Shown piece after piece: positions 36,512-45,327 of a DNA stretch of 64,000 nt. The stretch spans positions 1 to 64,000 of the forward strand of contig NZ_JAUSUG010000012.1 in the NCBI RefSeq assembly GCF_030813435.1, written 5' to 3'. The DNA is from Evansella vedderi. Its GTDB lineage: Bacteria > Bacillota > Bacilli > Bacillales > Salisediminibacteriaceae. Position 1 is the first letter of the stretch, and every line of letters starts with the position of its first letter. The notes beneath the pieces were generated by a model. The model was not told where the DNA came from, did no database searches, and saw nothing but the letters and a program-made list of their open reading frames with translations. Position numbers and translations under genes: made by a program.

Positions 36512-37975
36512 ATGACAAAAAAACAGCCAATTACTGTAGCTATGGGAGACGGCATTGGTCCGGAAATCATGGATGCTACACTTAAAATTTTAGATCGAGC
36601 AGGTGCTATGATTGAACCTGAGTTCATTGACATTGGTGAAAAGTTGTACTTAGAAGGACATTCTACAGGGATACCAGATGATGCATGGGAATCTTTAAGA
36701 CGTACAAAAGTATTTTTGAAAGCACCAATAACTACTCCTCAAGGGGGAGGTTACAAGAGCTTAAATGTTACAATACGAAAGTCTTTAGGATTATATGCAA
36801 ATGTGAGACCAAACATTTCTTATGAACAATTTATTAAAACAAAACATCCTAATATGGACTTAGTGATTGTTCGTGAAAATGAAGAGGACCTTTATGCAGG
36901 AATTGAGCACCAACAAACTCCAGAGGTTGTTCAATGCTTGAAATTAATAACGCGACCTGGTTCTGAAAAAATAATTCGCTATGCTTTTGAATATGCACGT
37001 AAAAACAATCGTAAGAAGGTAACTTGCTTCTCGAAAGATAACATCATGAAGCTAACTGACGGACTTTTTCATAAAGTATTTAATGAGATTGCAGAAGAGT
37101 ACCCAGACATTGAAAAAGAGCACTGGATTATTGATATCGGTATTGCAAAGATAGCTGATACACCACAGGATTTTGATGTAGTTGTAATGCCGAATTTATA
37201 TGGAGATATTGCATCTGACGTGGCAGCTCAAATCACAGGAAGTGTGGGTCTTGCAGGATCTGCGAACATTGGTGACCAATGTGCCATGTTTGAAGCAATC
37301 CATGGAAGTGCACCTGATATTGCAGGGAAGGGCATTGCTAACCCATCTGGCTTAATTAACGGGGCAATTATGATGCTTGTACACATCGGTCAGCCAGAAA
37401 TTGCAGCAAAGATCCATAATGCTTGGCTAAAAACATTAGAGGATGGCATCTTCACTGGAGATATTGCTAAAGGTGGAGCATCTGTTGGTACAATGGAATT
37501 TGCGGAAGCTGTGATGGATCGACTTGGCCAAAAGCCAACAACAATGGAACCAGTGAGCTACGGAGTGGAAGAGAAAATTGAAGAAACAGTTTCTCCGATG
37601 GCTCCATCTGTAGTAGATCGCCCGAAGGCAGATGTAGTAAGACAACTAGATGGGGTAGACGTGTTCTTATTTAACAATGAATTGTCTCCAGATGAGCTAG
37701 GTGCTAAGTTAGAGGCTGCAGCAGGACCAGAATTCAAGCTTGCCATAATTACGAATCGCGGTGTAAAGGTTTATCCAGGAGGATTCCCAGAAACGTTCAC
37801 AACGGATCACTGGCGCTGCCGTTTCAATTTAAATGATGGGAATATGGAAGCCTCTAATCGTGATATTTTGAATTTATTAGGGCGTATAGAAGACGCTGGG
37901 CTTGACTGCATTAAAACGGAAAACCTCTATAAGTTTAACGATCAGTTAGGGTATTCCTTAGGGCAAGGGCAGTAA
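36512..37975 (+). CDS. Isocitrate dehydrogenase, long type, NAD-like coenzyme site
   Basis: A 487-residue beta-decarboxylating dehydrogenase with a C-terminal extension, as in the Thermus/Rickettsia-type isocitrate dehydrogenases and not the 420-residue citZ-icd-mdh enzyme. Substrate residues are in KSLNVTIRKSLGLYANVRP; the metal site is in NLYGDIASDVAAQ. At the coenzyme-discriminating position the protein has D269-I270 (HGSAPDIAGKG) where NADP enzymes have Lys-Tyr, which predicts NAD. The extension (about 375-487) ends in a compact alpha/beta segment. AAAGGGGC precedes the ATG. Monocistronic. It probably adds an NAD-linked TCA step. Confidence 0.85.
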   Translation: MTKKQPITVAMGDGIGPEIMDATLKILDRAGAMIEPEFIDIGEKLYLEGHSTGIPDDAWESLRRTKVFLKAPITTPQGGGYKSLNVTIRKSLGLYANVRPNISYEQFIKTKHPNMDLVIVRENEEDLYAGIEHQQTPEVVQCLKLITRPGSEKIIRYAFEYARKNNRKKVTCFSKDNIMKLTDGLFHKVFNEIAEEYPDIEKEHWIIDIGIAKIADTPQDFDVVVMPNLYGDIASDVAAQITGSVGLAGSANIGDQCAMFEAIHGSAPDIAGKGIANPSGLINGAIMMLVHIGQPEIAAKIHNAWLKTLEDGIFTGDIAKGGASVGTMEFAEAVMDRLGQKPTTMEPVSYGVEEKIEETVSPMAPSVVDRPKADVVRQLDGVDVFLFNNELSPDELGAKLEAAAGPEFKLAIITNRGVKVYPGGFPETFTTDHWRCRFNLNDGNMEASNRDILNLLGRIEDAGLDCIKTENLYKFNDQLGYSLGQGQ

Positions 37976-38000
37976 AATTACGTGAATAGATGGTTGTAAA

Positions 38001-38029
38001 TAGGCGGTTGAATGGACCGCCTATTTTTT
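38001..38029 (+). terminator. Isocitrate dehydrogenase gene terminator
   Basis: TAGGCGGT pairs with ACCGCCTA, followed by six T's. Confidence 0.9.
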
Positions 38030-38251
38030 GTGCTTTGTCATTTCGCAGTGAGAAATACTGATATTTTCCGGGCAAGCGCATAATCGAACAAAAACACAAA
38101 CATTTTGCAAAAGAATTGAATGATTGTGTAGAAATCCAACTTTTTAAACAGTTGTTTAAAAAGGTTCCTAATACCTATTTAGTGAATTAAGAAGGTATTT
38201 TGATTTTTTTAGGGAAGAGTAAGTTATTAAAAGGTGAAGGGGGCGTATGGA

Positions 38252-39106
38252 ATGAGTTATAAAAATATCGTCACATCCGAGTGGCTAAAAGAAAAACTCG
38301 ACGACACAAACATTATTATTGCCGATTGTCGTTTTCAGCTTGGTCAGTCGACAATAGGTGTTGAAGCATACAAGAAGGAGCATATACCGGGGGCTATTTA
38401 TATGGATTTAGAGAAGGACCTTTCTGCTCCCATATCGGAGCATGGTGGCAGGCACCCTCTTCCAACAGTAGAAAAAATGGTACATATCTTCGAACAAGCT
38501 GGAATCTCCAATGACAAAAAGGTCATTGCCTATGATGACCAAGGAGGAGCAATGGCAGCCCGACTTTGGTGGATGTTGAAGTATTTAGGGCATGAAAAAG
38601 TCTATATATTAAACGAAGGCTTTACACATTGGAAAGAAAAGGGGTATCCAATCTCTACGGTACAACCGAAACTGATACCAACTAGCTTTACTCCAGACGT
38701 TCAACAACAAATGCTCGCTTCCATGGAAGAGGTAAAGGAAAAGACTTCCAATTCAAATGTTGTCCTTATTGATTCTAGGGCAGAAGAGAGGTATTTAGGA
38801 ATAATGGAAACGGTTGACCCTGTCGCGGGTCATATTCCTGGTGCTATTAATGAGGATTGGCAAAATAGGTTGGGGGAAAATGGTATTTGGCTTCTAAAAG
38901 AAGAGCAAAAAGAGTCGCTAAAAAAATATAAGGAATTAAGCAACAAGGAACTGATCGTTTATTGTGGTTCAGGGGTAACAGCATGTGCCAATATTCTAGC
39001 TTTCCATGAGATTGATCTAAGACCGAAGCTGTATGCAGGAAGCTGGAGTGATTGGATTACCTACAAAGATAACCCTATTAGTAGAAACCATGATTTAGGG
39101 GAATAG
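38252..39106 (+). CDS. Two-domain sulfurtransferase (rhodanese/3-mercaptopyruvate type)
   Basis: A 284-residue tandem rhodanese. The N-terminal inactive domain has HIPGAIYMDLEKDLS and DDQGGAMAARLWWML; the C-terminal domain carries the catalytic C238 in YCGSGVTAC. The loop begins CGSG, which is closer to mercaptopyruvate than thiosulfate sulfurtransferases. ATG at 38252 is chosen, six bases after GAAGGGGGCG, over GTG 38234. No neighbour suggests a specific pathway. Confidence 0.9.
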   Translation: MSYKNIVTSEWLKEKLDDTNIIIADCRFQLGQSTIGVEAYKKEHIPGAIYMDLEKDLSAPISEHGGRHPLPTVEKMVHIFEQAGISNDKKVIAYDDQGGAMAARLWWMLKYLGHEKVYILNEGFTHWKEKGYPISTVQPKLIPTSFTPDVQQQMLASMEEVKEKTSNSNVVLIDSRAEERYLGIMETVDPVAGHIPGAINEDWQNRLGENGIWLLKEEQKESLKKYKELSNKELIVYCGSGVTACANILAFHEIDLRPKLYAGSWSDWITYKDNPISRNHDLGE

Positions 39107-39180
39107 AAAGTAAATAAAGATAAATGAAGTAAAGGGAGTTTACTATAATAATATTATGTTAACTTATGTTAGAAAAATGA

Positions 39181-39530
39181 GTTGGGACATTACTAAAGTG
39201 TTTAGATGAAAATACGAATATTGTTTTATTGTAGCGGAGGAAATATACGTAGACTCCTCGAAAATGTTAGCACATTTTCTTCGTGCGTGGGCAATCTCAA
39301 GGATGTGTAATCAGTGTCCTGCGGGAGCAAAGGCGAGCCCACTGAAAAAAGATCGCTTTTTATCTTTTTCAGTGGGCTTAGCAAAGGTAAAGGTGAGACC
39401 ACACGTGCGTAAGCACGAGGGGGCTCACCAGCCGCCCGCGGAAAGGGAAGTATATTTCCGAAGCGATTTATATGCTTCGTTCGGAATTCTTATTGACAAA
39501 ACGCTTTTGTCCCAGCCTCTATTCCTCTGT
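39181..39530 (-). repeat. Dispersed repeat, family A, copy 2 (inverted)
   Basis: Read on the minus strand it starts GAGGCTGGGACAAAAG and ends TGTCCCAAC, sharing its outer 100-130 bp on each side with the copy at 17401. The middle differs. It has CACGTGTGGTCTCACC and a hairpin built from AGCCCACTGAAAAAG and CTTTTTTCAGTGGGCT, where copy 1 has the AGCCCACGTCCTGTGGG region. Confidence 0.9.
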
Positions 39531-39812
39531 TGGGTTCTTTAATTTTCGCGGTTTGGGTTCATTTTCTTTTATTTTTTGCTTTAGTTTCCGCCATGATTTT
39601 CCCATAAAGGACTTCACATTAACATACCCCTTTACTGGTTCATACATTTCGTAAAACAACTCCGATTCACACGGGTATTGTTCCCCGTTTTTATCGGTTA
39701 TGAGAAAATCCCCGGGGTTACCTTTCATGGTCCCTTTAGAGGTTTCAATGGTTATTGGCCTTGTAATCCGAACAGCATCAACAACAATTCTTTTTCTCTT
39801 ATATTTAGCCAT
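39519..39812 (-). CDS. Small basic protein with a PGDFLITDKNG motif
   Basis: A 97-residue protein. AAAGGAGG lies ahead of ATG 39812 (MAKYKRKRIVVDAVRI). The central PGDFLITDKNGEQYPCE with a later FYEMYEPV resembles the short PGDYG-type domain found in phage and bacterial proteins. The C-terminal tail is Lys/Pro-rich (KPRKLKNPTEE). The gene's 3' end runs into a dispersed repeat. Function unknown. Confidence 0.6.
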   Translation of the reverse strand: MAKYKRKRIVVDAVRITRPITIETSKGTMKGNPGDFLITDKNGEQYPCESELFYEMYEPVKGYVNVKSFMGKSWRKLKQKIKENEPKPRKLKNPTEE

Positions 39813-40120
39813 TAGGTGAACCTCCTTTACAATCGTATCGTTCATCCCTCTTTCTATCGATCATATAAAGATTGAAATGAGTTCATTAGCTAAATAGTTT
39901 CGTACACCTCATCCTATTCATGGTACAGGTTATTTGTGACACATGTACCTGAGTCAAATACACACCCTCTCCACAAAAATGTATGAATTTTTCATCAAAA
40001 ATGGATTGACTGTAACATATCCAGCAGTATAGCATTAGATCAACATAAAACGATTCCAAAAAATCGTGGGCTGTCTATTCTCGTTATCAACGCAGGAACG
40101 AAAAAAAGGGGGAATAAAGT

Positions 40121-41089
40121 TTGAACAACAGAATTGTCATAATTACAGGGGCTAATTCCGGGATCGGCAGAGCAGCGGCAACTAAATTCGCAGAAGAGGG
40201 CTATCATGTTATTATGGCTTGCCGTAATTTAGAAATAAGCAGGGAGGTACAAAAACAAATTGTAGAGGTTACAAAAAATGAGAAAGTGGAGCTTATGGAG
40301 CTAGATGTTTCTTCCTTTGCTTCTATCCGTGAATTTTGTAGTCAATTTTGGAACAAATTTGATAAATTAGATATCCTTATTCATAATGCTGCTTACCTTA
40401 ACCACGGGGAAAAGGTCTATCAATTGAGTAAAGACAATATTGAGTTAACCTTTGCAACGAACACATTTGGTCCTTATCTAATGACCAACTTAATGAGGGA
40501 GCATCTGGCAAAATCGGAAGACCCTCGTATCCTCCATGCGTGCACCACGAATATTCGTCATTTTTTTGATACAAAAAGAAAATTGGAATTAGATAATTTA
40601 CATGGGGAATATAAGGACAGTCAACCTTATAATGTATACAAGCGGTATGGAGACTCCAAAATGGCATTGTTAATGCTCACTTTTAAATTTGCGGAGGAAT
40701 TTAAGGAGGCTGGCATCCAAGTCAATGCTATTCAAATACCAGCCGTTAAACTGTCCAAGGAGACAATAAAAAAACTAAGTCCCTTTTTCCGAGTGTTAGC
40801 TTGGATGCAACACCCATTTGCAACATCACCAGAATCGATGGCAAATATTTATTATGAAATTTGTACCTCTGATAAATTTAGAAATATAACCGGAAAACTT
40901 ATTAACGAATACGGGCAAATTGTCAAAGTCTCCGAATATGGCACCAGCTTCATAGAAGATATAAAACAATTTAAAGATAAAAGGGTATACCCTAAATATG
41001 CTGATAACGAAGAAATGAAGGAGATCATATGGAGCCTTTGTAAAAACCTTACTTGTAACAAGTTCGAAGTAAAGAAAATACAACATTAG
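40121..41089 (+). CDS. Short-chain dehydrogenase/reductase, retinol-dehydrogenase-like
   Basis: A 322-residue NAD(P)-binding oxidoreductase. The Rossmann start is TGANSGIGRAAA, followed by ACRN (NADP-preferring pattern), LDVSSFASIRE, LIHNAAY and the catalytic YGDSK. The usual active-site Ser stretch is replaced by ILHACTTNIR, so Ser is not obvious. The last 80 residues extend beyond the classical fold. The start is TTG with AAGGGGGAA upstream. Substrate unknown. Confidence 0.85.
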   Translation: MNNRIVIITGANSGIGRAAATKFAEEGYHVIMACRNLEISREVQKQIVEVTKNEKVELMELDVSSFASIREFCSQFWNKFDKLDILIHNAAYLNHGEKVYQLSKDNIELTFATNTFGPYLMTNLMREHLAKSEDPRILHACTTNIRHFFDTKRKLELDNLHGEYKDSQPYNVYKRYGDSKMALLMLTFKFAEEFKEAGIQVNAIQIPAVKLSKETIKKLSPFFRVLAWMQHPFATSPESMANIYYEICTSDKFRNITGKLINEYGQIVKVSEYGTSFIEDIKQFKDKRVYPKYADNEEMKEIIWSLCKNLTCNKFEVKKIQH

Positions 41090-41218
41090 GGCCTGGGGGC
41101 AAGTGCCTAATTTTGGGAAACTTAGTCGAATCCCCATACATATTTTCTTATATCGCATAAAGTACGTGTAGAAGGTTTAACCTTACCTTTAATTAATCTA
41201 TTCAAGGAGGTTTTACTC

Positions 41219-41380
41219 ATGTCAGCATACGGTTATGGTTATGGATATCCTGCAGCAGCTCCAGTTTATGCAGCTCCTGCATACCCTGCACATCGTGGAA
41301 TTGGAGGATTTGCGTTTGTATTAGTAATCTTCATCCTGTTAGTAATCATTGGTGCAGCAGCATTAGGAACAGCTGTGTAA
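41219..41380 (+). CDS. YjcZ family sporulation protein
   Basis: A 53-residue protein: a Gly/Tyr then Ala/Pro/Tyr-rich head (YGYGYGYPAAAP) and a C-terminal membrane helix FAFVLVIFILLVIIGAAALG. The FVLVIFILLVIIGA segment is the hallmark of the YjcZ/YhjZ family, small membrane peptides made in sporulating Bacillus. A perfect AAGGAGG lies ahead of the ATG. Confidence 0.85.
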   Translation: MSAYGYGYGYPAAAPVYAAPAYPAHRGIGGFAFVLVIFILLVIIGAAALGTAV

Positions 41381-41397
41381 TAGCCTTTGATGGGGAC

Positions 41398-41440
41398 GGT
41401 GTGTCATCGGTCAACTATGAGACCTTTGACACACCTTTCT
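41398..41440 (+). terminator. Terminator after the YjcZ-type gene
   Basis: GGTGTGTCA pairs with TGACACACC around an internal GGTC/GACC stem; only a weak T tract follows. Confidence 0.6.
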
Positions 41441-41595
41441 ATGCATAAAATAAATGGACAAGTAATATTATATTCTAGTGATCCATAAACTTAACAAACT
41501 TGTAGTAATAATTTTTACTATTTTTTTAGATTTAATGTAGAATAGAATTAGATACTTGATTATATTACCTAGTAATAGTTTTTTTAAAAACAAGG

Positions 41596-41788
41596 CTCTG
41601 TTAAACTTTGATGTTGATTTTCGCTTCAGGACGCTCGCTTTCCGCGGGCAACACTTCAGACTCCTCGGGAAAAACTGTGTCTCTTCCTCTGCTAGCACTG
41701 CTTTGGAGCTGCATCCGTCGAGACAACTCGAAGCGTATTCGTGAAGTAACGCTCGTCCCTGCGGGGTCTTCAATCTATAACAGAGCCT
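41596..41788. repeat. Dispersed repeat, family C
   Basis: A GC-rich element bounded by AGGCTCTGTTAAA and TAACAGAGCCT (inverted ends), with GCTTTCCGCGGGCAAC, GACTCCTCGGGAAAA and GTCCCTGCGGGGTCTTC inside. It lies in the gene-free stretch 41441-41837 ahead of fabF and has no coding content. Confidence 0.85.
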
Positions 41789-41837
41789 AAAACAAAAGAA
41801 ATTCCCTCAAAATATAGGGGAAAAGGAGAGAAGGATC

Positions 41838-43073
41838 ATGAAGAAGCGGGTAGTTGTTACGGGAATTGGTGGAGTTACACCATTAGGTAATGACATTAAC
41901 TCCACTTGGGAAAACATCAAGAATGGAGTTTCAGGAGTTGCACCTTTAACAAAGTTTGATACGGAGAATTTCAATGTAAAAGTTGCAGCAGAAGTGAAGG
42001 AGTTTGACCCGAAAGAATTTATTGATTTTAAAGAGGCAAGGAGAATGGCCCGATTTACTCATTTTGCTATTGCAGCTAGTAAAATGGCACTGAAGGACGG
42101 GGATATACATATTGGAGATAACGTGGACGCGGAGAGGGTTGGTGTTTGGATTGGTTCAGGCATTGGCGGCTTGGACGAATTCGAAGAGCAGCACAAAAAG
42201 TTTTTAAAGAAAGGCCCGAAGCGTGTCAGTCCTTTTATTATTCCAATGTTTATTCCGGATATGGCTTCAGGAAGAGTATCTATTGAAACTGGGGCGAAAG
42301 GTATTAACAATTGTTCCGTAACGGCTTGTGCTTCCGGGGCCAATTCTATCGGGGATGCCTTTCGAGTGGTACAAAATGGCCACGCTGATATGATGATTGC
42401 AGGTGGGTCAGAGGCGTCCATTACGGAAATGACCATTGCAGGTTTTTCCAACATGACGGCCCTTTCCACAAATCCTGATCCCCGAACGGCAAGTAGACCT
42501 TTTGATAAAAATCGGGACGGATTTGTTATTGCTGAGGGATCTGGAGTTGTTATTCTAGAAGAGCTAGATCACGCCCTATCTCGAGGAGCAAAAATATATG
42601 GAGAGTTAGTGGGGTACGGAGCAACAGGAGATGCTCACCACATCACTACTCCTGCACCTAATGGGGAAGGGGGGCAAAGGGCAATGAAATTAGCCCTTGA
42701 GGATGCTGGCGCCAACCCTGAACAGGTAAATTATATTAATGCCCATGGCACCTCCACTCATTATAATGACCTTTATGAAACACAAGCCATTAAAAAGGTA
42801 TTTGGGAACCATGCATACGAACTATCTGTAAGCTCTACGAAATCAATGACTGGGCATTTATTAGGGGCAGCAGGAGCCGTAGAAGCCATATTCTCCCTGT
42901 TAGCAATTAAGGAGGGAATCGTACCACCAACGATCAATTACGAGACTCCTGATGATGGGATGGATTTAAATTACGTTCCAAATACAGCACTCGTAACCGA
43001 TGTGACCATGAGCTTATCCAATTCCTTCGGATTTGGAGGACATAACGTATCCCTAATCTTTAAAAATTACTAA
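41838..43073 (+). CDS. fabF: Beta-ketoacyl-ACP synthase II
   Basis: A 411-residue thiolase-fold condensing enzyme of fatty acid elongation. The Cys-His-His triad is C164 (TACASG), H303 (HGTST) and H340 (TGHLLGAAG), with the gating NSFGFGGHN near the end. The length is exact. AAAGGAGAG precedes the ATG. It stands alone without fabH and without a FapR-like site that I can see. It may be an extra paralogue beside the usual fabH-fabF pair. Confidence 0.95.
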   Translation: MKKRVVVTGIGGVTPLGNDINSTWENIKNGVSGVAPLTKFDTENFNVKVAAEVKEFDPKEFIDFKEARRMARFTHFAIAASKMALKDGDIHIGDNVDAERVGVWIGSGIGGLDEFEEQHKKFLKKGPKRVSPFIIPMFIPDMASGRVSIETGAKGINNCSVTACASGANSIGDAFRVVQNGHADMMIAGGSEASITEMTIAGFSNMTALSTNPDPRTASRPFDKNRDGFVIAEGSGVVILEELDHALSRGAKIYGELVGYGATGDAHHITTPAPNGEGGQRAMKLALEDAGANPEQVNYINAHGTSTHYNDLYETQAIKKVFGNHAYELSVSSTKSMTGHLLGAAGAVEAIFSLLAIKEGIVPPTINYETPDDGMDLNYVPNTALVTDVTMSLSNSFGFGGHNVSLIFKNY

Positions 43074-43077
43074 AAGC

Positions 43078-43114
43078 AGCATCCTCTCTTCAGCGTTGAA
43101 GGGGGATGTTTTAT
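43078..43114 (+). terminator. fabF terminator
   Basis: CATCCTCTCTTCA pairs with TGAAGGGGGATG (one bulge), followed by TTTTATTT. Confidence 0.75.
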
Positions 43115-43174
43115 TTATCATTGGCAAGCTACCAATTTCATTGTAAGCTTTATGTAGAAAAAGGAGGAATTTGC

Positions 43175-43870
43175 ATGGAATCGAAATACTCCATTTTAAT
43201 TATCGAGGACGAAGCAAATATAGCACGGGTAATACGCTTAGAGCTAGAATATGAAGGTTACAAAGTGGAGACTGTGGGGGACGGTACGAGTGGTCTTTCC
43301 TTGGCACGGGAAAAAAATTGGGACTTAATTTTACTAGATATTATGATTCCGGAGCTAAACGGAATGGAAGTACTGCGCCGGATTCGTGCTACTGACCAAA
43401 TTACTCCTGTTATTTTGCTTACTGCAAGAGACTCTGTCCCTGACAAAGTAAGTGGACTGGATCAAGGGGCAAACGATTACATAACCAAACCCTTTCAAAT
43501 TGAAGAATTACTTGCCCGGATACGGTCTTGTTTACGCACTCAGCAACTCCAGCAACCGAAAAGCCATTCTTTACAGGTGGCTGACTTAACGATAGATGAT
43601 GACTTACGTCTTGTAAAAAGATCAGGACAGGAATTAGAATTAACAAAACGGGAATATGATCTTCTCCTTTTTTTAACCAAAAACAAAAATCAAGTTTTAG
43701 ATAGGGAACAAATACTAAATTCCGTTTGGGGATATAATTACGTTGGAGACACCAATGTAGTGGATGTTTATATTCGTTATTTACGAAAAAAGATTGATGA
43801 CAAATTTCCAGATTCTTTGATTCATACTGTAAGGGGAGTGGGATATATTTTGAAGGAGCCGACCCTATGA
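43175..43870 (+). CDS. OmpR-family response regulator (YkoG-like)
   Basis: A 231-residue two-component regulator. Receiver residues E11-D12, phospho-acceptor D55 (LLDIMIP), and K105 (YITKPF) are intact. The C-terminal winged helix has LTKREYDLLLFL and the recognition segment VVDVYIRYLRKKID. The ATG is 43175, behind AAAAGGAGG; the frame's 5' extension is not coding. It overlaps the kinase gene by ATGA. The kinase plus a PepSY protein downstream recalls ykoG-ykoH-ykoI of B. subtilis. Confidence 0.93.
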   Translation: MESKYSILIIEDEANIARVIRLELEYEGYKVETVGDGTSGLSLAREKNWDLILLDIMIPELNGMEVLRRIRATDQITPVILLTARDSVPDKVSGLDQGANDYITKPFQIEELLARIRSCLRTQQLQQPKSHSLQVADLTIDDDLRLVKRSGQELELTKREYDLLLFLTKNKNQVLDREQILNSVWGYNYVGDTNVVDVYIRYLRKKIDDKFPDSLIHTVRGVGYILKEPTL

Positions 43871-45234
43871 GAATCCGCACGAAAATTCAAGTTTTCTCCT
43901 TGACTTTACTACTAGTAATCATTTTGATATTAAATACAGCGGTATTCTACGGGTTTTCCAACCTTTTAATAGATAACGAGTTAGACCAGTTGGAAAGACA
44001 AACAGAAAATATTGCTTCCATTATTCATACTGCAGCTGTCTCCGGACCAACCCCCCCATCCGCGAGAATGCTTAGAAACTATAGCCCTTCCAATGGAATG
44101 ATTCGGATCATAAACGAGCATGGAGAAACGAATATTGTAGTGACTCAGCGTCCGGAACTTGTAAACCTTCCAATAGAATATCTAACAGGTCAATTAACTA
44201 CAATGTTTGAACGGGAGAACGGAGAAAAAGTTGCCGTCTCCTATTTTCCCCTCATTTGGGAAGATGGGTCGATTGTTACCTTAGAAGTAACGGAAAGTCT
44301 TCAGCCTATGCAAGAAGTGTTACAGCTCCTTAGGATTGTTTTATGGATCGTGTCAGTATTCATCTTGATTCCGGCCCTCATAGGAGGAACGTTGTTAAGT
44401 AAATTAATTTTAAAGCCGATTCAGCTAATGGTTAACACCATGCAGGAAATCCAACAAAAGGGGACCTTAAAGAAAATAGATTTAGAGAATGAATCGAAGG
44501 ATGAATTGTATGAGATGGCCACAACTTTTAATAACATGTCCGACTTGTTGAAAGAAACCATGGATAAGAAACAACAATTCGTTTCTGACGCATCACATGA
44601 ATTAAAAACACCATTAACGGTCATTGAAAGTAATGCTAATATGTTAAAACGCTGGGGATCAAAGGATCCAAAAGTTTTAGAAGAATCCATCGATGCGATC
44701 CTCTCTGAATCAAAAAGAATGAGAGAGATGACGGGGCAAATGTTGGCCTTGGCTCAGGATCACACGGCACTGACTACTAATTATTGTAAGATAGATTTAG
44801 CCTCCATGTGTGAAGAAGTGTGTCTTACGATGGGAAAAACGTATAATCGGAAAATTAACGTCACGATTAAAAATCCTAACACTTTCATTATAGGTGAAGA
44901 AAAAAAATTGGAGCAAGTTCTCCGTATTTTAATTGATAACGCCATTAAGTACAGCAGTTCAGAAATATTCGTTATCGTTGGTACTAAGATAAATAAGGCC
45001 TATGTCTCAGTAGAAGATCAAGGGATAGGTATTCCAAAGGATAAATTAGATAAGGTTTTTGATCGTTTTTACAGAGTAGATAGTGTAAGAAGTCGTGAAA
45101 CAGGCGGTACCGGTCTTGGGTTAGCCATTGCAGATACTATTGTAAAATCCCACAGTGGTACGATGGAAGTGCAAAGTGAAGTAGGAATGGGTACCGTTTT
45201 TACCGTATCCTTACCTTACATTAAGGATGATTAA
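43867..45234 (+). CDS. Sensor histidine kinase (YkoH-like)
   Basis: A 455-residue membrane kinase. Two helices (about 9-29 and 157-178) enclose an extracytoplasmic sensor of about 125 residues. HAMP follows (180-232), then the H-box H244 (SDASHELKTPL) and the ATP domain with N-box (LIDNAIKYS), G1 (EDQGIGIP) and G2 (GGTGLGLAI). Coupled to the response regulator upstream. The stimulus is unknown. The downstream secreted PepSY protein may modulate it. Confidence 0.93.
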   Translation: MRIRTKIQVFSLTLLLVIILILNTAVFYGFSNLLIDNELDQLERQTENIASIIHTAAVSGPTPPSARMLRNYSPSNGMIRIINEHGETNIVVTQRPELVNLPIEYLTGQLTTMFERENGEKVAVSYFPLIWEDGSIVTLEVTESLQPMQEVLQLLRIVLWIVSVFILIPALIGGTLLSKLILKPIQLMVNTMQEIQQKGTLKKIDLENESKDELYEMATTFNNMSDLLKETMDKKQQFVSDASHELKTPLTVIESNANMLKRWGSKDPKVLEESIDAILSESKRMREMTGQMLALAQDHTALTTNYCKIDLASMCEEVCLTMGKTYNRKINVTIKNPNTFIIGEEKKLEQVLRILIDNAIKYSSSEIFVIVGTKINKAYVSVEDQGIGIPKDKLDKVFDRFYRVDSVRSRETGGTGLGLAIADTIVKSHSGTMEVQSEVGMGTVFTVSLPYIKDD

Positions 45235-45247
45235 TTTTCTCATCAAA

Positions 45248-45276
45248 TTTTAATCTTATTCTCAGATTCTTTTAAT
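45248..45276 (+). promoter_or_regulatory. Candidate response-regulator site: direct repeats 22 bp apart
   Basis: TTTTAAT occurs at 45248 and 45270, two helical turns apart, in the spacer between the kinase and PepSY genes. Such spacing fits an OmpR-type dimer. Short motif in an A/T-rich spacer, so tentative. Confidence 0.3.
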
Positions 45277-45327
45277 TATCGTGTTCTAAACTATAATTGA
45301 GCACAATAAAGGAAGGAGCGCGATCAA

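Noticed and set aside
39264-39542. Open frame of 92 codons in the second repeat copy
   Set aside because: Same reason: it is a by-product of the GC-rich repeat.
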